Source of the DNA: an uncultured Clostridia bacterium
GTDB taxonomy: Bacteria > Bacillota > Clostridia > Oscillospirales > Acutalibacteraceae
Length of the DNA stretch: 64,000 nucleotides
NCBI GenBank assembly: GCA_945787805.1
Contig: CALZID010000001.1
Span: 124,001-188,000, forward strand
Reading direction: 5' to 3'
Positions 18,600-27,373 of this stretch are shown here, piece by piece. Below the pieces are notes generated by a model that did not search any database, was not told the origin of the DNA, and was given only the letters and a program-made list of their open reading frames with translations. The translations under genes were made by a program, and so were the position numbers. Every line of letters starts with the position of its first letter. Positions within the stretch are counted from its first letter, which is position 1.

Positions 18600-18788
18600 G
18601 TAGGGCGGGGGCTTGCTCCCGCCGCAGTCGAATTATTGTAAAATCAACGGCGTGGCTGTATGAGTGGGTTTCCATACCCGCCCGCAAAATCAATGCCAAG
18701 GCGGATTTGAACGGGCGATTCGTTAATCGCCCATACAAGTACATAAAACTTCGTGTATCTCAAAGGCGGGAGCAAGCCCCCGCCCTAC
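18600..18788. repeat. 189-bp MITE-like noncoding element with perfect 24-bp inverted ends
   Basis: The first 24 nt (18600-18623, beginning GTAGGGCGGGGGCTTG) and last 24 nt (18765-18788) are exact reverse complements. The interior is noncoding, GC-rich relative to its surroundings, and holds two more dyads: GGGT..ACCC near 18668-18681 and GGGCGATT..AATCGCCC near 18710-18730. No target-site duplication is obvious. GGCGGG-rich palindromes of this kind occur as dispersed intergenic repeats in Oscillospiraceae genomes (general recollection, not checked). It fills most of the gap between two convergent operons. Confidence 0.75.
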
Positions 18789-18812
18789 AATACAATTCCC
18801 ACAATTTTCGAT

Positions 18813-20114
18813 TTACCTTATAGTTTTATAAATCAAAGGCATTGTTTCAGGCTTTTCAGCACCGATTTTATATGAAGTGTTGAAAAGTCTTTCTGCATTT
18901 TTGAGTTTTTCATCACTGTCTGCATAAAGAGTAGCAACAGTATCACCGACCGAAATTTTATCGCCGGTCTTTTTGTAAAGAATAATTCCGGCGCCGTAGT
19001 CTATTGTGTCAGTTTTCTTTTCACGGCCTGCACCGAGTAAAACTGCACTTTCACCCACAATTTTTGAATCAATGCTTTGAATAAATCCGTCTTGTTTTAC
19101 CTTGATTTCAAGTGACTTATCACATTTAGGTAAAAGGTCCGTATTGTCAATCATTTGAGTGTTTCCGCCTTGCGCAGAAACAAGTTCTTTAAGGTTGTTT
19201 AACGCTGTTCCGTCAATCAAAGCATTTTCGGCTTTTTTGTAAGCGTCTTCATATTCCCAACCATAAGAAATACTCAAAATAGTTGCAGAAAGCACAAGAC
19301 ACAATTCACGAAGTTGGCGGTCACCCTTGTTATTGAGAATATCAACAACTTCTTTAATTTCAAGTGCATTTCCCACATTTGAGCCTAAGGGAATATCCAT
19401 ATTTGTAATAACTGCTGCCATATTTCTACCGCATTTTTTGCCTATTTTTACCATCATTTCGGCAAGCTCTGCGGCACTTTTCTCGTCTTTCATAAATGCA
19501 CCGCTGCCGCACTTAACATCAAGCACAATGTTTTTTGCTCCTGCGGCTATTTTTTTACTCATAATACTTGACGCAATAAGTGAAATATTTCCGACAGTTG
19601 CAGTAACATCTCTTAAAGCATAAATCTTTTTGTCGGCAGGGGCAAGGTTGCCTGTTTGTCCGATTAAAGCAATACCGATTTCGTTAACTTGTTTGAAAAA
19701 AGCGTCGGTATCAATAGAAGTGTTATAACCTTCAATACTTTCAAGTTTGTCAATTGTACCGCCTGTATGTCCGAGACCTCTACCGCTCATTTTTGCCATT
19801 TTTATACCAAGGGAAGCACAAATAGGGGCTACAACAAGTGAAGTTTTGTCGCCGACGCCGCCTGTTGAATGTTTATCGGCGGTAATTCCGTTTATAGCGG
19901 ACAAATCAAGCATATCGCCGGATTTTGCCATACTTTCTGTAAGATTAACAGTTTCTTCTTCGTCCATTCCGTTAATATAAACAGCCATAAGAAGAGCAGA
20001 TGCCTGATAATCTTCAATTCTTCCCGCAGTATATTCTTGCACGAAAAAATCAATTTCTTCTTTTGTAAGTTTTTGTCCGTCGCGCTTTTTCTCAATAATG
20101 TCATAAATTCTCAT
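18813..20114 (-). CDS. pdp: Pyrimidine-nucleoside phosphorylase
   Basis: A 433-residue enzyme splitting uridine, deoxyuridine or thymidine with phosphate. The N-terminus MRIYDIIEKKRDGQKLTKEEI, phosphate/ribose site DKHSTGGVGDKTSLVVAPI, and MSGRGLGHTGGTIDKLES are diagnostic of the thymidine/pyrimidine phosphorylase family, Firmicute Pdp type. The ATG at 20114 is chosen since AGGTGA precedes it; the GTG at 20123 would use that site as codons. The start lies 1 nt from the cdd stop. Last gene of the salvage operon. Confidence 0.94.
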   Translation of the reverse strand: MRIYDIIEKKRDGQKLTKEEIDFFVQEYTAGRIEDYQASALLMAVYINGMDEEETVNLTESMAKSGDMLDLSAINGITADKHSTGGVGDKTSLVVAPICASLGIKMAKMSGRGLGHTGGTIDKLESIEGYNTSIDTDAFFKQVNEIGIALIGQTGNLAPADKKIYALRDVTATVGNISLIASSIMSKKIAAGAKNIVLDVKCGSGAFMKDEKSAAELAEMMVKIGKKCGRNMAAVITNMDIPLGSNVGNALEIKEVVDILNNKGDRQLRELCLVLSATILSISYGWEYEDAYKKAENALIDGTALNNLKELVSAQGGNTQMIDNTDLLPKCDKSLEIKVKQDGFIQSIDSKIVGESAVLLGAGREKKTDTIDYGAGIILYKKTGDKISVGDTVATLYADSDEKLKNAERLFNTSYKIGAEKPETMPLIYKTIR

Positions 20115-20115
20115 A

Positions 20116-20526
20116 TTATTCACCTAATTTTGATTTGTCAAACGAAAAGGGGAGAAGCTCACCCAAAGTGTATTCCCTTATATCGTTTTCACTAATGCCG
20201 ACATACACTTTTAAATCTGCACCGCAAAATTCAGATAATGCCTGTCTGCAAATACCGCAAGGCATTGCGTATTCTGTGATTTTACCGTACTTTCCGCCGA
20301 CAACACAAATTGCAGAAAACTCTTTTTCACCGTTTGAAATTGCCGAAAACAATGCGGTTCTCTCTGCACAGTTGGTTGCTGAAAATGAAGCGTTTTCAAC
20401 ATTGCAACCTTTATAAATGCCGCCGTTTTTACAAAGCAAAACCGCACCGACATTATAATTAGAATACGGCGCATAAGAATTCTGCATAGCTTCTCTTGCT
20501 AATAAAAAAAGGTCTTTTTTATCCAT
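20116..20526 (-). CDS. cdd: Cytidine deaminase
   Basis: A 136-residue zinc enzyme converting cytidine and deoxycytidine to uridine forms. NVENASFSATNCAERTALF carries the first zinc Cys and the catalytic Glu, and PCGICRQALSEF the other two Cys. YAPYSNYNVGAVLL is the usual substrate-binding N-terminus. The length is typical of the homotetrameric class. It sits between deoB and pdp with gaps of a few bases. Confidence 0.95.
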   Translation of the reverse strand: MDKKDLFLLAREAMQNSYAPYSNYNVGAVLLCKNGGIYKGCNVENASFSATNCAERTALFSAISNGEKEFSAICVVGGKYGKITEYAMPCGICRQALSEFCGADLKVYVGISENDIREYTLGELLPFSFDKSKLGE

Positions 20527-20530
20527 AAAA

Positions 20531-21652
20531 TCACCTTAAATCAAAATTGTCTAAAACTGTTTTGCTAATATAGTCGTAGCCTTGAATTGTACCGAGATTT
20601 TCAGGCTCAATATCTTTTGCATACATAAGTAAAGGTACTTGTTCTCTTGTGTGGTCGGTGCCTTTATATGCAGGGTCGCAGCCGTGGTCAGCAGTGATTA
20701 TAAGTAAATCATCATCTCGCATTTTCGGTATAAAGACACCCAACCAATTATCAAATTCACTGATTGCATTTGCATAGCCGTCAACATCTCGCCTATGACC
20801 GAATTTCATATCGAAATCAACAAGATTAGTAAAGCACAAACCGTTAAAATCACAACCGAGCAATTCTGAAGTTTTGCTCATGCCTTCATAATTTGAATGT
20901 GTAAAATATTCTTCTGTAATTCCCCGATGAGCAAAAATATCGGCAATTTTTCCGACTGAAATAACATCAAATCTATTGCCTTTTAATTTGTCGAGCATTG
21001 TGTCTTCAGGCGGTTCAACAGAAAAATCGTGTCTGTCTGCAGTTCTTGTAAAGGGGTATTCACCTGTAAAAGGTCTTGCTATAACACGACCTACTGCATG
21101 TTCGCCCACAAGTATTTTTCTTGCGATTTTACAGCATTTATACAGTTTTTCAAGGGAAACAATATCTGTGTGCGCCGCAATTTGAAAAACGCTGTCAGCC
21201 GAAGTATAAACAATTAGTTTGCCGGTTTTTAAGTGCTCTTCACCGTAATCGGCAATAACCTGAGTACCCGAATATGTTTTATTGCACAGTGTACCGCAGC
21301 CGGTTTGTTTTTCAAATTCTTTTATAATATCTTCCGGAAAACCGTTAGGGTAGGTGGGCAACGGATTTTCAGAAATTATCCCAGCAATTTCAAAATGACC
21401 TATGGTTGTGTCTTTCCCTGCGGAAAGCTCCTGTAATGCTCCGTATTTGCAGATGGGTGAGGCACAGTTTTCAAGCTCAACTCCCTCAATATTGCAAAGT
21501 CCAAGTCTTTTAAGATTATAAATATTGAATTGTGGAGATTTAGAAATGCTTTTAAGAGTATTTGCACCCATATCACCGAACTTTTCGGCGTCGGGAGCAT
21601 TGCCTATGCCGAAACTGTCAAGGACTACAATAAAAATTCGATTATATTTCAT
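20531..21652 (-). CDS. deoB: Phosphopentomutase
   Basis: A 373-residue alkaline-phosphatase-superfamily mutase interconverting (deoxy)ribose-1- and 5-phosphate. The metal/nucleophile motifs RIFIVVLDSFGIGNAPDA (first Asp), SAGKDTTIGHFEI (phospho-Thr) and ITADHGCDPAYKGTDHTRE (metal ligands) are all present. The ATG at 21652 overlaps the deoC stop (TGATG), indicating coupling. It links pdp products to deoC substrates. Confidence 0.95.
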   Translation of the reverse strand: MKYNRIFIVVLDSFGIGNAPDAEKFGDMGANTLKSISKSPQFNIYNLKRLGLCNIEGVELENCASPICKYGALQELSAGKDTTIGHFEIAGIISENPLPTYPNGFPEDIIKEFEKQTGCGTLCNKTYSGTQVIADYGEEHLKTGKLIVYTSADSVFQIAAHTDIVSLEKLYKCCKIARKILVGEHAVGRVIARPFTGEYPFTRTADRHDFSVEPPEDTMLDKLKGNRFDVISVGKIADIFAHRGITEEYFTHSNYEGMSKTSELLGCDFNGLCFTNLVDFDMKFGHRRDVDGYANAISEFDNWLGVFIPKMRDDDLLIITADHGCDPAYKGTDHTREQVPLLMYAKDIEPENLGTIQGYDYISKTVLDNFDLR

Positions 21653-22317
21653 CAATATCCACTGCCTTGTTCATTTTTGACGATTTTTACAATTCTGCTG
21701 GTACCCAGTCTTGAAGCACCGAGCTTTATGAAATCTTCTGCATCTTCAATTGTCGCAATTCCGCCGGCTGCCTTTATTTTTTTACCGTTAGTAGTATGCT
21801 TCGCAAACAGTTCAATATCAGCCTTTGTCGCTCCGCCTGTCGAAAATCCCGTCGAAGTTTTAATATAGTCTGCTTTTGAATTGCTCACAATTTCGCACAT
21901 TTTAATTTTTTCTTCTTGGCTGAGCAGACAAGTTTCAATAATAACTTTTAAAATCTTGCCGTTGCAAGCGTCTTTAACAGCATTGATTTCATCGAGAATT
22001 TCATCATACTTTTTATCTTTGAGCCACCCGATGTTGATTACCATATCAATTTCGTCGGCGCCGTTTTTTTTAGCATCCGCAGTTTCAAAAACCTTTGCGG
22101 CAGTTGTACTGTAACCATTTGGAAATCCTATAACAGTACAAATTGAAATTTTTTCTCCAACATATTCTTTTGCCTGTTTTACGAAAGAAGCGGGAATACA
22201 AACCGATGCGGTTTGATATTTTATTCCGTCATCGCAAATTGCCTTAATTTCGCTCCAAGTAGCACTTTGAGAAAGTAATGTGTGGTCAACTTTTGATAAA
22301 ATTTCATTTATGTTCAT
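21652..22317 (-). CDS. deoC: Deoxyribose-phosphate aldolase
   Basis: A 221-residue TIM-barrel aldolase splitting deoxyribose-5-phosphate to glyceraldehyde-3-phosphate and acetaldehyde. KVDHTLL at the N-terminus, [12 protein letters not shown], and the Schiff-base lysine in [14 protein letters not shown] are diagnostic. The ATG at 22317 has GGAGG upstream (22324-22328). The stop of the preceding membrane-protein gene lies just before it, so it is part of the same transcript. Confidence 0.95.
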   Translation of the reverse strand: MNINEILSKVDHTLLSQSATWSEIKAICDDGIKYQTASVCIPASFVKQAKEYVGEKISICTVIGFPNGYSTTAAKVFETADAKKNGADEIDMVINIGWLKDKKYDEILDEINAVKDACNGKILKVIIETCLLSQEEKIKMCEIVSNSKADYIKTSTGFSTGGATKADIELFAKHTTNGKKIKAAGGIATIEDAEDFIKLGASRLGTSRIVKIVKNEQGSGY

Positions 22318-22319
22318 AA

Positions 22320-22859
22320 TTATCCTCCGCAAGAGCTGCATAATGTGTAGCCGTTGTTTTTATATTCGTTTAGTTCATCGTTTGACAGTTGAACTATTTG
22401 TTTGTTTTCTTCACTTATTCTATTAGCAAATGAACAATCTTCTCTATGAATTTTTTTGCTGTTTTTATTTATTACATAAGTTTTTTCATTAGAAATACTT
22501 GAAGTTGACTCGGTAATTTTTTCGGTGGTATTATCACTGCTTATATCAACGGTAACAGAGTTATCTAAATCATTTTTTGTTGCTTCCTCGGTTGTTGAAG
22601 TAACTTCAAGAATAGGAAGCAAGTCTTCCGGATTCTTTTCATTATAAAACACTTCGGAAACTCTGTCATATTCACCGTCTTCAACCAGGTCAATCAAACA
22701 ATTTAGGCTCTTATATAAATAAAAGAGCTCGCCCGAAATTATTACAAGTATGATTACAATTATTACACAGCAGAATGACACAAATTTTAACCTGACTTCA
22801 TCGCTTTGTAAATGGTCAACAATTTCTTTGGTTGTTTCTTTTATTTTTCCTTTTTCCAA
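22320..22859 (-). CDS. Membrane-anchored protein with C-terminal Ada-like Cys domain
   Basis: 179 residues starting at a TTG (22859) with AAAGGAG upstream. One membrane helix (about 26-48, [21 protein letters not shown]), an acidic/Ser-Thr-rich external linker, then a C-terminal domain [31 protein letters not shown]. That last block resembles the Ada metal-binding-like domain found at the ends of extracellular nucleases and ComEC-like proteins, with Cys residues spaced to hold a metal. First gene of the deoC-deoB-cdd-pdp operon. Function unknown; a surface nucleic-acid role would fit but is not shown. Confidence 0.75.
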   Translation of the reverse strand: MEKGKIKETTKEIVDHLQSDEVRLKFVSFCCVIIVIILVIISGELFYLYKSLNCLIDLVEDGEYDRVSEVFYNEKNPEDLLPILEVTSTTEEATKNDLDNSVTVDISSDNTTEKITESTSSISNEKTYVINKNSKKIHREDCSFANRISEENKQIVQLSNDELNEYKNNGYTLCSSCGG

Positions 22860-22880
22860 CGCTTAACACTCCTTTAGCAT

Positions 22881-22909
22881 ATTTTAACATTTAATATTTA
22901 GATTTTCAA
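22881..22909 (-). promoter_or_regulatory. Promoter of the nucleoside-salvage operon
   Basis: On the minus strand TTGAAA (22904-22909), 17 nt, TAAAAT (22881-22886), about 20 nt before the TTG start of the first gene. Confidence 0.7.
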
Positions 22910-22983
22910 TACAAGTAACCGATTACTTTTTAAAGAATAATATGTAATAGTGCATGGCACAAAAAAATTAAGGAGAGCAATAT

Positions 22984-23172
22984 ATGGAACAAAAAACAAT
23001 GAATTGTATTTGCAGAGAACTTCCCAAGCTCCCGGATTGCCCGGTGGTTGCTATGGCTTATGTTCCTTTTCAGACAGAGCTTGTGACATATACCTGTGTA
23101 GAGGCGCTTAATAACGGCACTCTTTTCCCTGAACTTGATAAAAAATTCTATGGGGGTAAATGTCATGGATAG
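22984..23172 (+). CDS. cotJA: Spore coat-associated protein CotJA
   Basis: A 62-residue protein with the CotJA signature: MAYVPFQTELVTYTCVEAL and GTLFPELDKKFYGG. Members are small inner spore-coat proteins made in the mother cell and encoded before cotJB and cotJC. AAGGAGAGC lies just upstream. The upstream 50 nt should hold a sporulation-sigma promoter, but none is convincing by eye. It overlaps cotJB by 8 nt. This gene is a key marker that the host forms spores. Confidence 0.92.
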   Translation: MEQKTMNCICRELPKLPDCPVVAMAYVPFQTELVTYTCVEALNNGTLFPELDKKFYGGKCHG

Positions 23173-23413
23173 ATGCAAACTTATGAGAGAGCTTTCGAGC
23201 GTAAACTTTGCGGCTTGGGAGCTTCACCTTTATCTTGATACACATCCTTGCGATGAAAAAGCATTAGAAATGCATAAAAAATATTCAAAACGAGCAAAAG
23301 AATTGACAGAAGAATATGAAGAATGTTTTGGCCCGCTTACACACGAATCCGGCAGTGGACTTGCTTGGATTAAAAACCCGTGGCCGTGGGAATATACGGA
23401 GTGTGATTGCTGA
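23165..23413 (+). CDS. cotJB: Spore coat protein CotJB
   Basis: An 82-residue protein: LMRELSSVNFAAWELHLYLDTHP, HKKYSKRAKELTEEYEE, and a C-terminal WIKNPWPWEYTECDC, matching CotJB closely. The ATG at 23165 lies in the cotJA end. Its stop overlaps the cotJC start (TGATG), so the three genes are translated as a unit. Intact. Confidence 0.92.
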   Translation: MDRCKLMRELSSVNFAAWELHLYLDTHPCDEKALEMHKKYSKRAKELTEEYEECFGPLTHESGSGLAWIKNPWPWEYTECDC

Positions 23414-23514
23414 TGTTTCAATATGAGAAAAAATTACAATACCCTGTAAATATTAAAAATCCAAATCCTAAATATGCACAAATAATTATAAGCCAATACG
23501 GTGGTGCAGATTGA
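23413..23514 (+). pseudogene. cotJC: cotJC 5' fragment, cut by prophage insertion
   Basis: 33 codons, MFQYEKKLQYPVNIKNPNPK through SQYGGAD then TGA. This is the N-terminus of CotJC, a manganese-catalase-like coat protein of about 190-215 aa whose intact form continues QYGG(A/P)DGEL. The last two or three codons are prophage DNA; the remainder of the gene lies at 61,061-61,613 in the same phase. The fragment alone should be inactive. It may be a reversible split rather than decay, since both halves are free of other damage. Confidence 0.93.
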
Positions 23515-23524
23515 AAAAAGATAT
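23483..23524 (+). other. attL, left prophage junction in cotJC
   Basis: Host cotJC sequence runs to the Gly codons at 23500-23505 and prophage sequence follows. Comparison with the right junction leaves only a GG dinucleotide in common at the best-fitting point (23503-23504 with 61059-61060), as expected for a large serine integrase. Joining the outer arms restores QYGGPDGELGASLRYL. Joining the inner arms gives a site whose flanks match in 14 of 20 positions as inverted repeats, including AAAAAGATAT on both sides at equal distance. Confidence 0.8.
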
Positions 23525-23531
23525 ATATAAA

Positions 23532-24968
23532 TCACAAAAAATAAAAGATGGTGATTTGAGAGGCTTTGCGGTCAAATACAATCTTATCTATGAATGATTT
23601 CAAAGCTTCGTTTTTGGCTCTTTCTGTTGCATCGGGTGAGGAGAGTAACTCAACTGCATTACGGATTTTATTTTTCAACTCAGCAGTTGTCTTTTTTGGA
23701 GCTTTTTTCAGTTCTTCGTTCTTTTCATTTTGCAGAATCTGTATTGTGCTGTTAATACGCTCTTTATTTGCTTTATATTCTTCAAGTGTATCAATTCCTG
23801 ATTGATACGCATCTTTAATACGGATTAGTTTTTCTTCTTCTCTTTTAATTTTCTTATCATAATCAATTGAAACTGTAATATTATTTTCGGTCTCTGTAAT
23901 ATTAAGATTTGTATTATGAATATCTTCCTTTAATGTATTGAGAAGTGCATCATTTATTTTGTTTAGTGATATATTATGAGAAACATTACAGGAGCCATGT
24001 GCGTATTTATAACATTGCAGGCTTTTACCTGTTGCCGACATGCAAAGTGTTCCGCCACAGTTTGAACATCTTACCAAGCCACGCAGGGCGAAGTCATTTA
24101 TTATGGGCGTTTTTCGCTCATATTTTTTTGCAGTTGCTTTTTCAAGTTTTCTCATTGATTTTACTTTTTCGTATGTTTCTTGGTCAATTAAGGGCTCGTG
24201 AGTGCCTTGCACTATCATCTCTTTGCCGTCTCTATAATAACTTCGTGCACCTCTGCCGTCAATGTCCCAGCGAATATATCCGGCATAAACAGGATTATCA
24301 ATAATATATTGAACGGTACGGTTTTCAAACTTATTGCCTCGGCGTGTTTTGTAGCCTTTTGTATTCAATTGCATAGCAATTTCTCGGCAACCTTTTCCGT
24401 CTAAATAGTCTTTGAAAATACCGCGTACCATCGGAGCAACTTCTTCATCAATAAAAAATTGACCATTTTCCATTTTATAACCAAGAGGGGGCGCTGATAC
24501 CGCTTGACCGCGTGAAACTTTTTCAGCCATGCCGCGTATAACTTCTTCCGAAAGGTTGACACTATAATATTCATCCATTGCTTCGATAAGCGATTCTATA
24601 AGAATTGACATCTTATCATCACCGACGGCTTCTGATATACTTATGACATCAATTCCACGCTTTTTAAGCATAGATTTAAAAACAATGCTGTCTTCACGGT
24701 TCCTGGCAAAACGGCTGAATTTCCACACAAGAATTGCATCAAATGGCTTAGGTTCTGTTTTGGCTGTTGCAATCATTTTGTTAAACCCGGGGCGCTTTTT
24801 GGTTGTACGGCCGCTTATTCCGTCATCGTGAAATATAAATTCATTCGGCACTACATAACCGTGTGCTTTAGCGTATTCCTGAATTTTTTTAACTTGGCTA
24901 TCAGGAGACAGTTCGGTCTGGTCATCGGTAGAAACACGAATGTATGCAGCTGCTATTTTTAAAGACAT
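23532..24968 (-). CDS. Large serine recombinase (prophage integrase)
   Basis: 478 residues. The catalytic domain begins AAAYIRVSTDDQTELSPDSQ with Ser13 as the nucleophile and has FKFSRFARNRED-like helix E (WKFSRFARNREDS). A recombinase domain (PPLGYKMENG..RGIFKDYLDGKGCREIA) comes next, then a zinc ribbon (about 298-330, RCSNCGGTL..CYKYAHGSC) and a coiled coil (about 385-430) that controls synapsis direction. Such enzymes integrate between short-core attP/attB sites and need a directionality factor to excise. The gene reads towards attL 18 nt away. GAGGAGTGATTTT precedes its ATG and overlaps the end of the helicase gene, so it is co-transcribed with helicase and repressor. Confidence 0.95.
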   Translation of the reverse strand: MSLKIAAAYIRVSTDDQTELSPDSQVKKIQEYAKAHGYVVPNEFIFHDDGISGRTTKKRPGFNKMIATAKTEPKPFDAILVWKFSRFARNREDSIVFKSMLKKRGIDVISISEAVGDDKMSILIESLIEAMDEYYSVNLSEEVIRGMAEKVSRGQAVSAPPLGYKMENGQFFIDEEVAPMVRGIFKDYLDGKGCREIAMQLNTKGYKTRRGNKFENRTVQYIIDNPVYAGYIRWDIDGRGARSYYRDGKEMIVQGTHEPLIDQETYEKVKSMRKLEKATAKKYERKTPIINDFALRGLVRCSNCGGTLCMSATGKSLQCYKYAHGSCNVSHNISLNKINDALLNTLKEDIHNTNLNITETENNITVSIDYDKKIKREEEKLIRIKDAYQSGIDTLEEYKANKERINSTIQILQNEKNEELKKAPKKTTAELKNKIRNAVELLSSPDATERAKNEALKSFIDKIVFDRKASQITIFYFL

Positions 24969-24972
24969 AAAA

Positions 24973-27354
24973 TCACTCCTCGTAAGAACTGATACTTTTA
25001 TAGTTTATTGTTTTATCTGAATGGGAAATAATTTTTGATATTAAATAATTTGGATGCATTTCCCAATTATTTGCATCACACACAATAATGAGATGCTTTT
25101 TTGCTCTGCTAACTGCTGTATTTATAATTCTTACATCTCTTGACATAAAAGTATCAACAGCACTGATTATTACTGTATCCCATTCTTGACCCTGTGAAGC
25201 ATGTATAGTCATACAACTAGTATCATGTGGCAAAACACTATGCAACTCAAAAAGTTGATTTTTGTATGGTGTTAACACAGCAAAGGAGTTTAATTCTTTT
25301 GAAAAGTACTTAATATAGTCTTGAATAGCCTTAACCTCAAGAATGCTTACACGCTTTTTATTCGTAGCAATTTTAACAGCATTGATGGTCAGTATATCAG
25401 TCGGATTATGGTTATTCGCTGAGCGAAAATCTTCAGAATATACTGAACCTCTCAAAACATCTGCAAGCTTATTTCCAAAACGATATGTTGTGTTAAGATT
25501 TATTTTCAAAAGTTTATCAAATTTTGGTGATACATTACTTCGATAGTTACTTAAAAAAGTATTAAAATCGTTTTCGAATAGCTCTTCAAAATATATAATG
25601 GGAATTTTCCATAATGATAAATATGGATTTTCATTGATAAGGGATTGAGGACAATCAAAAACCGGTGGAAGTTGCATATGGTCACCAAGAAATGTTATCG
25701 GTTTTTCAAGTGAGAGAATGATTAAGCCTTTAATCATACATAAATATGCTGCTTCATCAACAAAGATATGATCTATTCCGTATTTTTTGTCGTTTTTAAT
25801 ATCATTTAGAAGTTCATATTCAAGAATAAATCTATCAGCTGTTAATGCAATAACATTAGCTTTTGAAATTTGCGACTTTATATCTTGACCTTTAAGTTTA
25901 TCATATTCAATGGTAAGTTCATATATTTTGTCACTAATTTCGTAATCTTGCATTTTGCCGAATTGTGAAGATTTAATAAATGTAGTGTTCTGTTCTATAA
26001 TTTGACTGCATTTATTAATTGCTAAATCTAAAAAAATATCTATTGAATTTTGTATATTCATTTTTAAATAATATAATAAATTTTGAACTGCAGAAGATTT
26101 GGAACGATTATGTTTTTTTAAATAGCAAAATAAATCTGTTTTTATATCTTCGTTTTTTTTACAAATCTGCAATTGCTTTTTGAATAATTGCAATTCGTCA
26201 TTCAGTCGAGTAATTGCGACATTTTTGTTAATTTCATCTTCTTTTAATTCGTGCAATTTAACATTAAGTACATCAACTTCGTATTGCGCTGTTGCCTTAT
26301 TGCTTTTGATTATTTGATTTAAAAATTTTCGTGCTGTTTTTTCTGCCTTACGATATTTAAGTTCGGTTTCATATATTTCAATTCTGATTTTAGATAACTC
26401 TAATTGGATATTTTCTAAATCGTTTTGAGTTTGCATTATTTTATCGTATAATGATTTTCTTTCGCTTTGTATTTGATAGAGTTCAGAGAGTGATTCGGAA
26501 AAAGTATTATTGAAAGCTTCAATTTCATCTATTTCTTTTCGTTTAATACTTATTTTCTGTAACTCACTAATTTGTTTTTCAATTTTAGAAATTTTACTAT
26601 CTATTGATAAATATTCGCAAGAATTAGGATATTGACTTGCAAACTTTTTTGAAGGAATACCTAATCGTAGAACCAAATCTGTTGGAATATTTTCTTCTTC
26701 CAAAACCTTAAAAACACCAAAAAGAATTTGTTCCAATGCATTATTGGTAGGAGCAGATACAATTATTTTATGTTTTGAATTATTTTTAAGGAATTTTTGA
26801 ATATAGTCTGCGATACAACGAGCAAGAACAAATTGTGTTTTACCGGTTCCGGGAGCGCCCCAAACATATGTAAAAGCATTACTTTTTATACTATTTACAG
26901 CCTCCATCTGTTCTTTTGATGGAGTATATTTTTCAGAAGCAGGAAAAGATAGGAGATTAGGTAAAATATCTGTTTTTGAGACCGTGTAATCGGGATTTTC
27001 GTACCATTTTTTTACATTTTCCACTAAAAATAATAAATTAGACTCTATATGAGTATTTTCAGGAGTAAGAGAAAAGTTGAATTTAATGTTGAATGAAATG
27101 AATAACCGCTTCTTTTCCTCATCGTATTTTAAAAAATTATAATCGTTTTTGCTAAGAAGTTTACCATTAATCCTAACATCATATTTTTCTGTATCATAAA
27201 TCATATCTTTTAAAAGAGTGAATATGTAATATTTATTTTCATTTTTTATCTCTTTTATTGAAATTACAGCAATCGCTCCTGATTTTTCTTCGCAATAATC
27301 ATAGTATTTTGTTGCAGAATTTAATGCAATGCGATTTATTTCATTACAATTCAT
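24973..27354 (-). CDS. SF1 (UPF1/Dna2-like) helicase with central coiled coil; candidate prophage defence gene
   Basis: 793 residues. The first 150 residues are a domain I do not recognise. Then come Q-motif region YTPSKEQMEAV, Walker A WGAPGTGKTQ (about 165-172), a long coiled coil (about 260-450), Walker B FVDEAAYL (about 531), motif III GDHMQLPPVF (about 556), motif V TIHASQGQEWDTVII and motif VI NTAVSRAKKHLII (about 751). This is the AAA_11/AAA_12 helicase layout; no nuclease domain is visible. It lies between repressor and integrase in the lysogeny operon with small gaps, where it would be expressed in the lysogen. Phages keep superinfection-exclusion genes in this slot, so defence is the best inference. 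A replication or repair role is possible. Confidence 0.8.
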   Translation of the reverse strand: MNCNEINRIALNSATKYYDYCEEKSGAIAVISIKEIKNENKYYIFTLLKDMIYDTEKYDVRINGKLLSKNDYNFLKYDEEKKRLFISFNIKFNFSLTPENTHIESNLLFLVENVKKWYENPDYTVSKTDILPNLLSFPASEKYTPSKEQMEAVNSIKSNAFTYVWGAPGTGKTQFVLARCIADYIQKFLKNNSKHKIIVSAPTNNALEQILFGVFKVLEEENIPTDLVLRLGIPSKKFASQYPNSCEYLSIDSKISKIEKQISELQKISIKRKEIDEIEAFNNTFSESLSELYQIQSERKSLYDKIMQTQNDLENIQLELSKIRIEIYETELKYRKAEKTARKFLNQIIKSNKATAQYEVDVLNVKLHELKEDEINKNVAITRLNDELQLFKKQLQICKKNEDIKTDLFCYLKKHNRSKSSAVQNLLYYLKMNIQNSIDIFLDLAINKCSQIIEQNTTFIKSSQFGKMQDYEISDKIYELTIEYDKLKGQDIKSQISKANVIALTADRFILEYELLNDIKNDKKYGIDHIFVDEAAYLCMIKGLIILSLEKPITFLGDHMQLPPVFDCPQSLINENPYLSLWKIPIIYFEELFENDFNTFLSNYRSNVSPKFDKLLKINLNTTYRFGNKLADVLRGSVYSEDFRSANNHNPTDILTINAVKIATNKKRVSILEVKAIQDYIKYFSKELNSFAVLTPYKNQLFELHSVLPHDTSCMTIHASQGQEWDTVIISAVDTFMSRDVRIINTAVSRAKKHLIIVCDANNWEMHPNYLISKIISHSDKTINYKSISSYEE

Positions 27355-27373
27355 ATAATTAATCCTTTATAAA

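Noticed and set aside
22920..22983. Sigma-E or sigma-K promoter upstream of cotJA
   Set aside because: Only loose matches (such as CATGGCAC) at improper spacing. A sporulation promoter is expected here but I cannot support a position.
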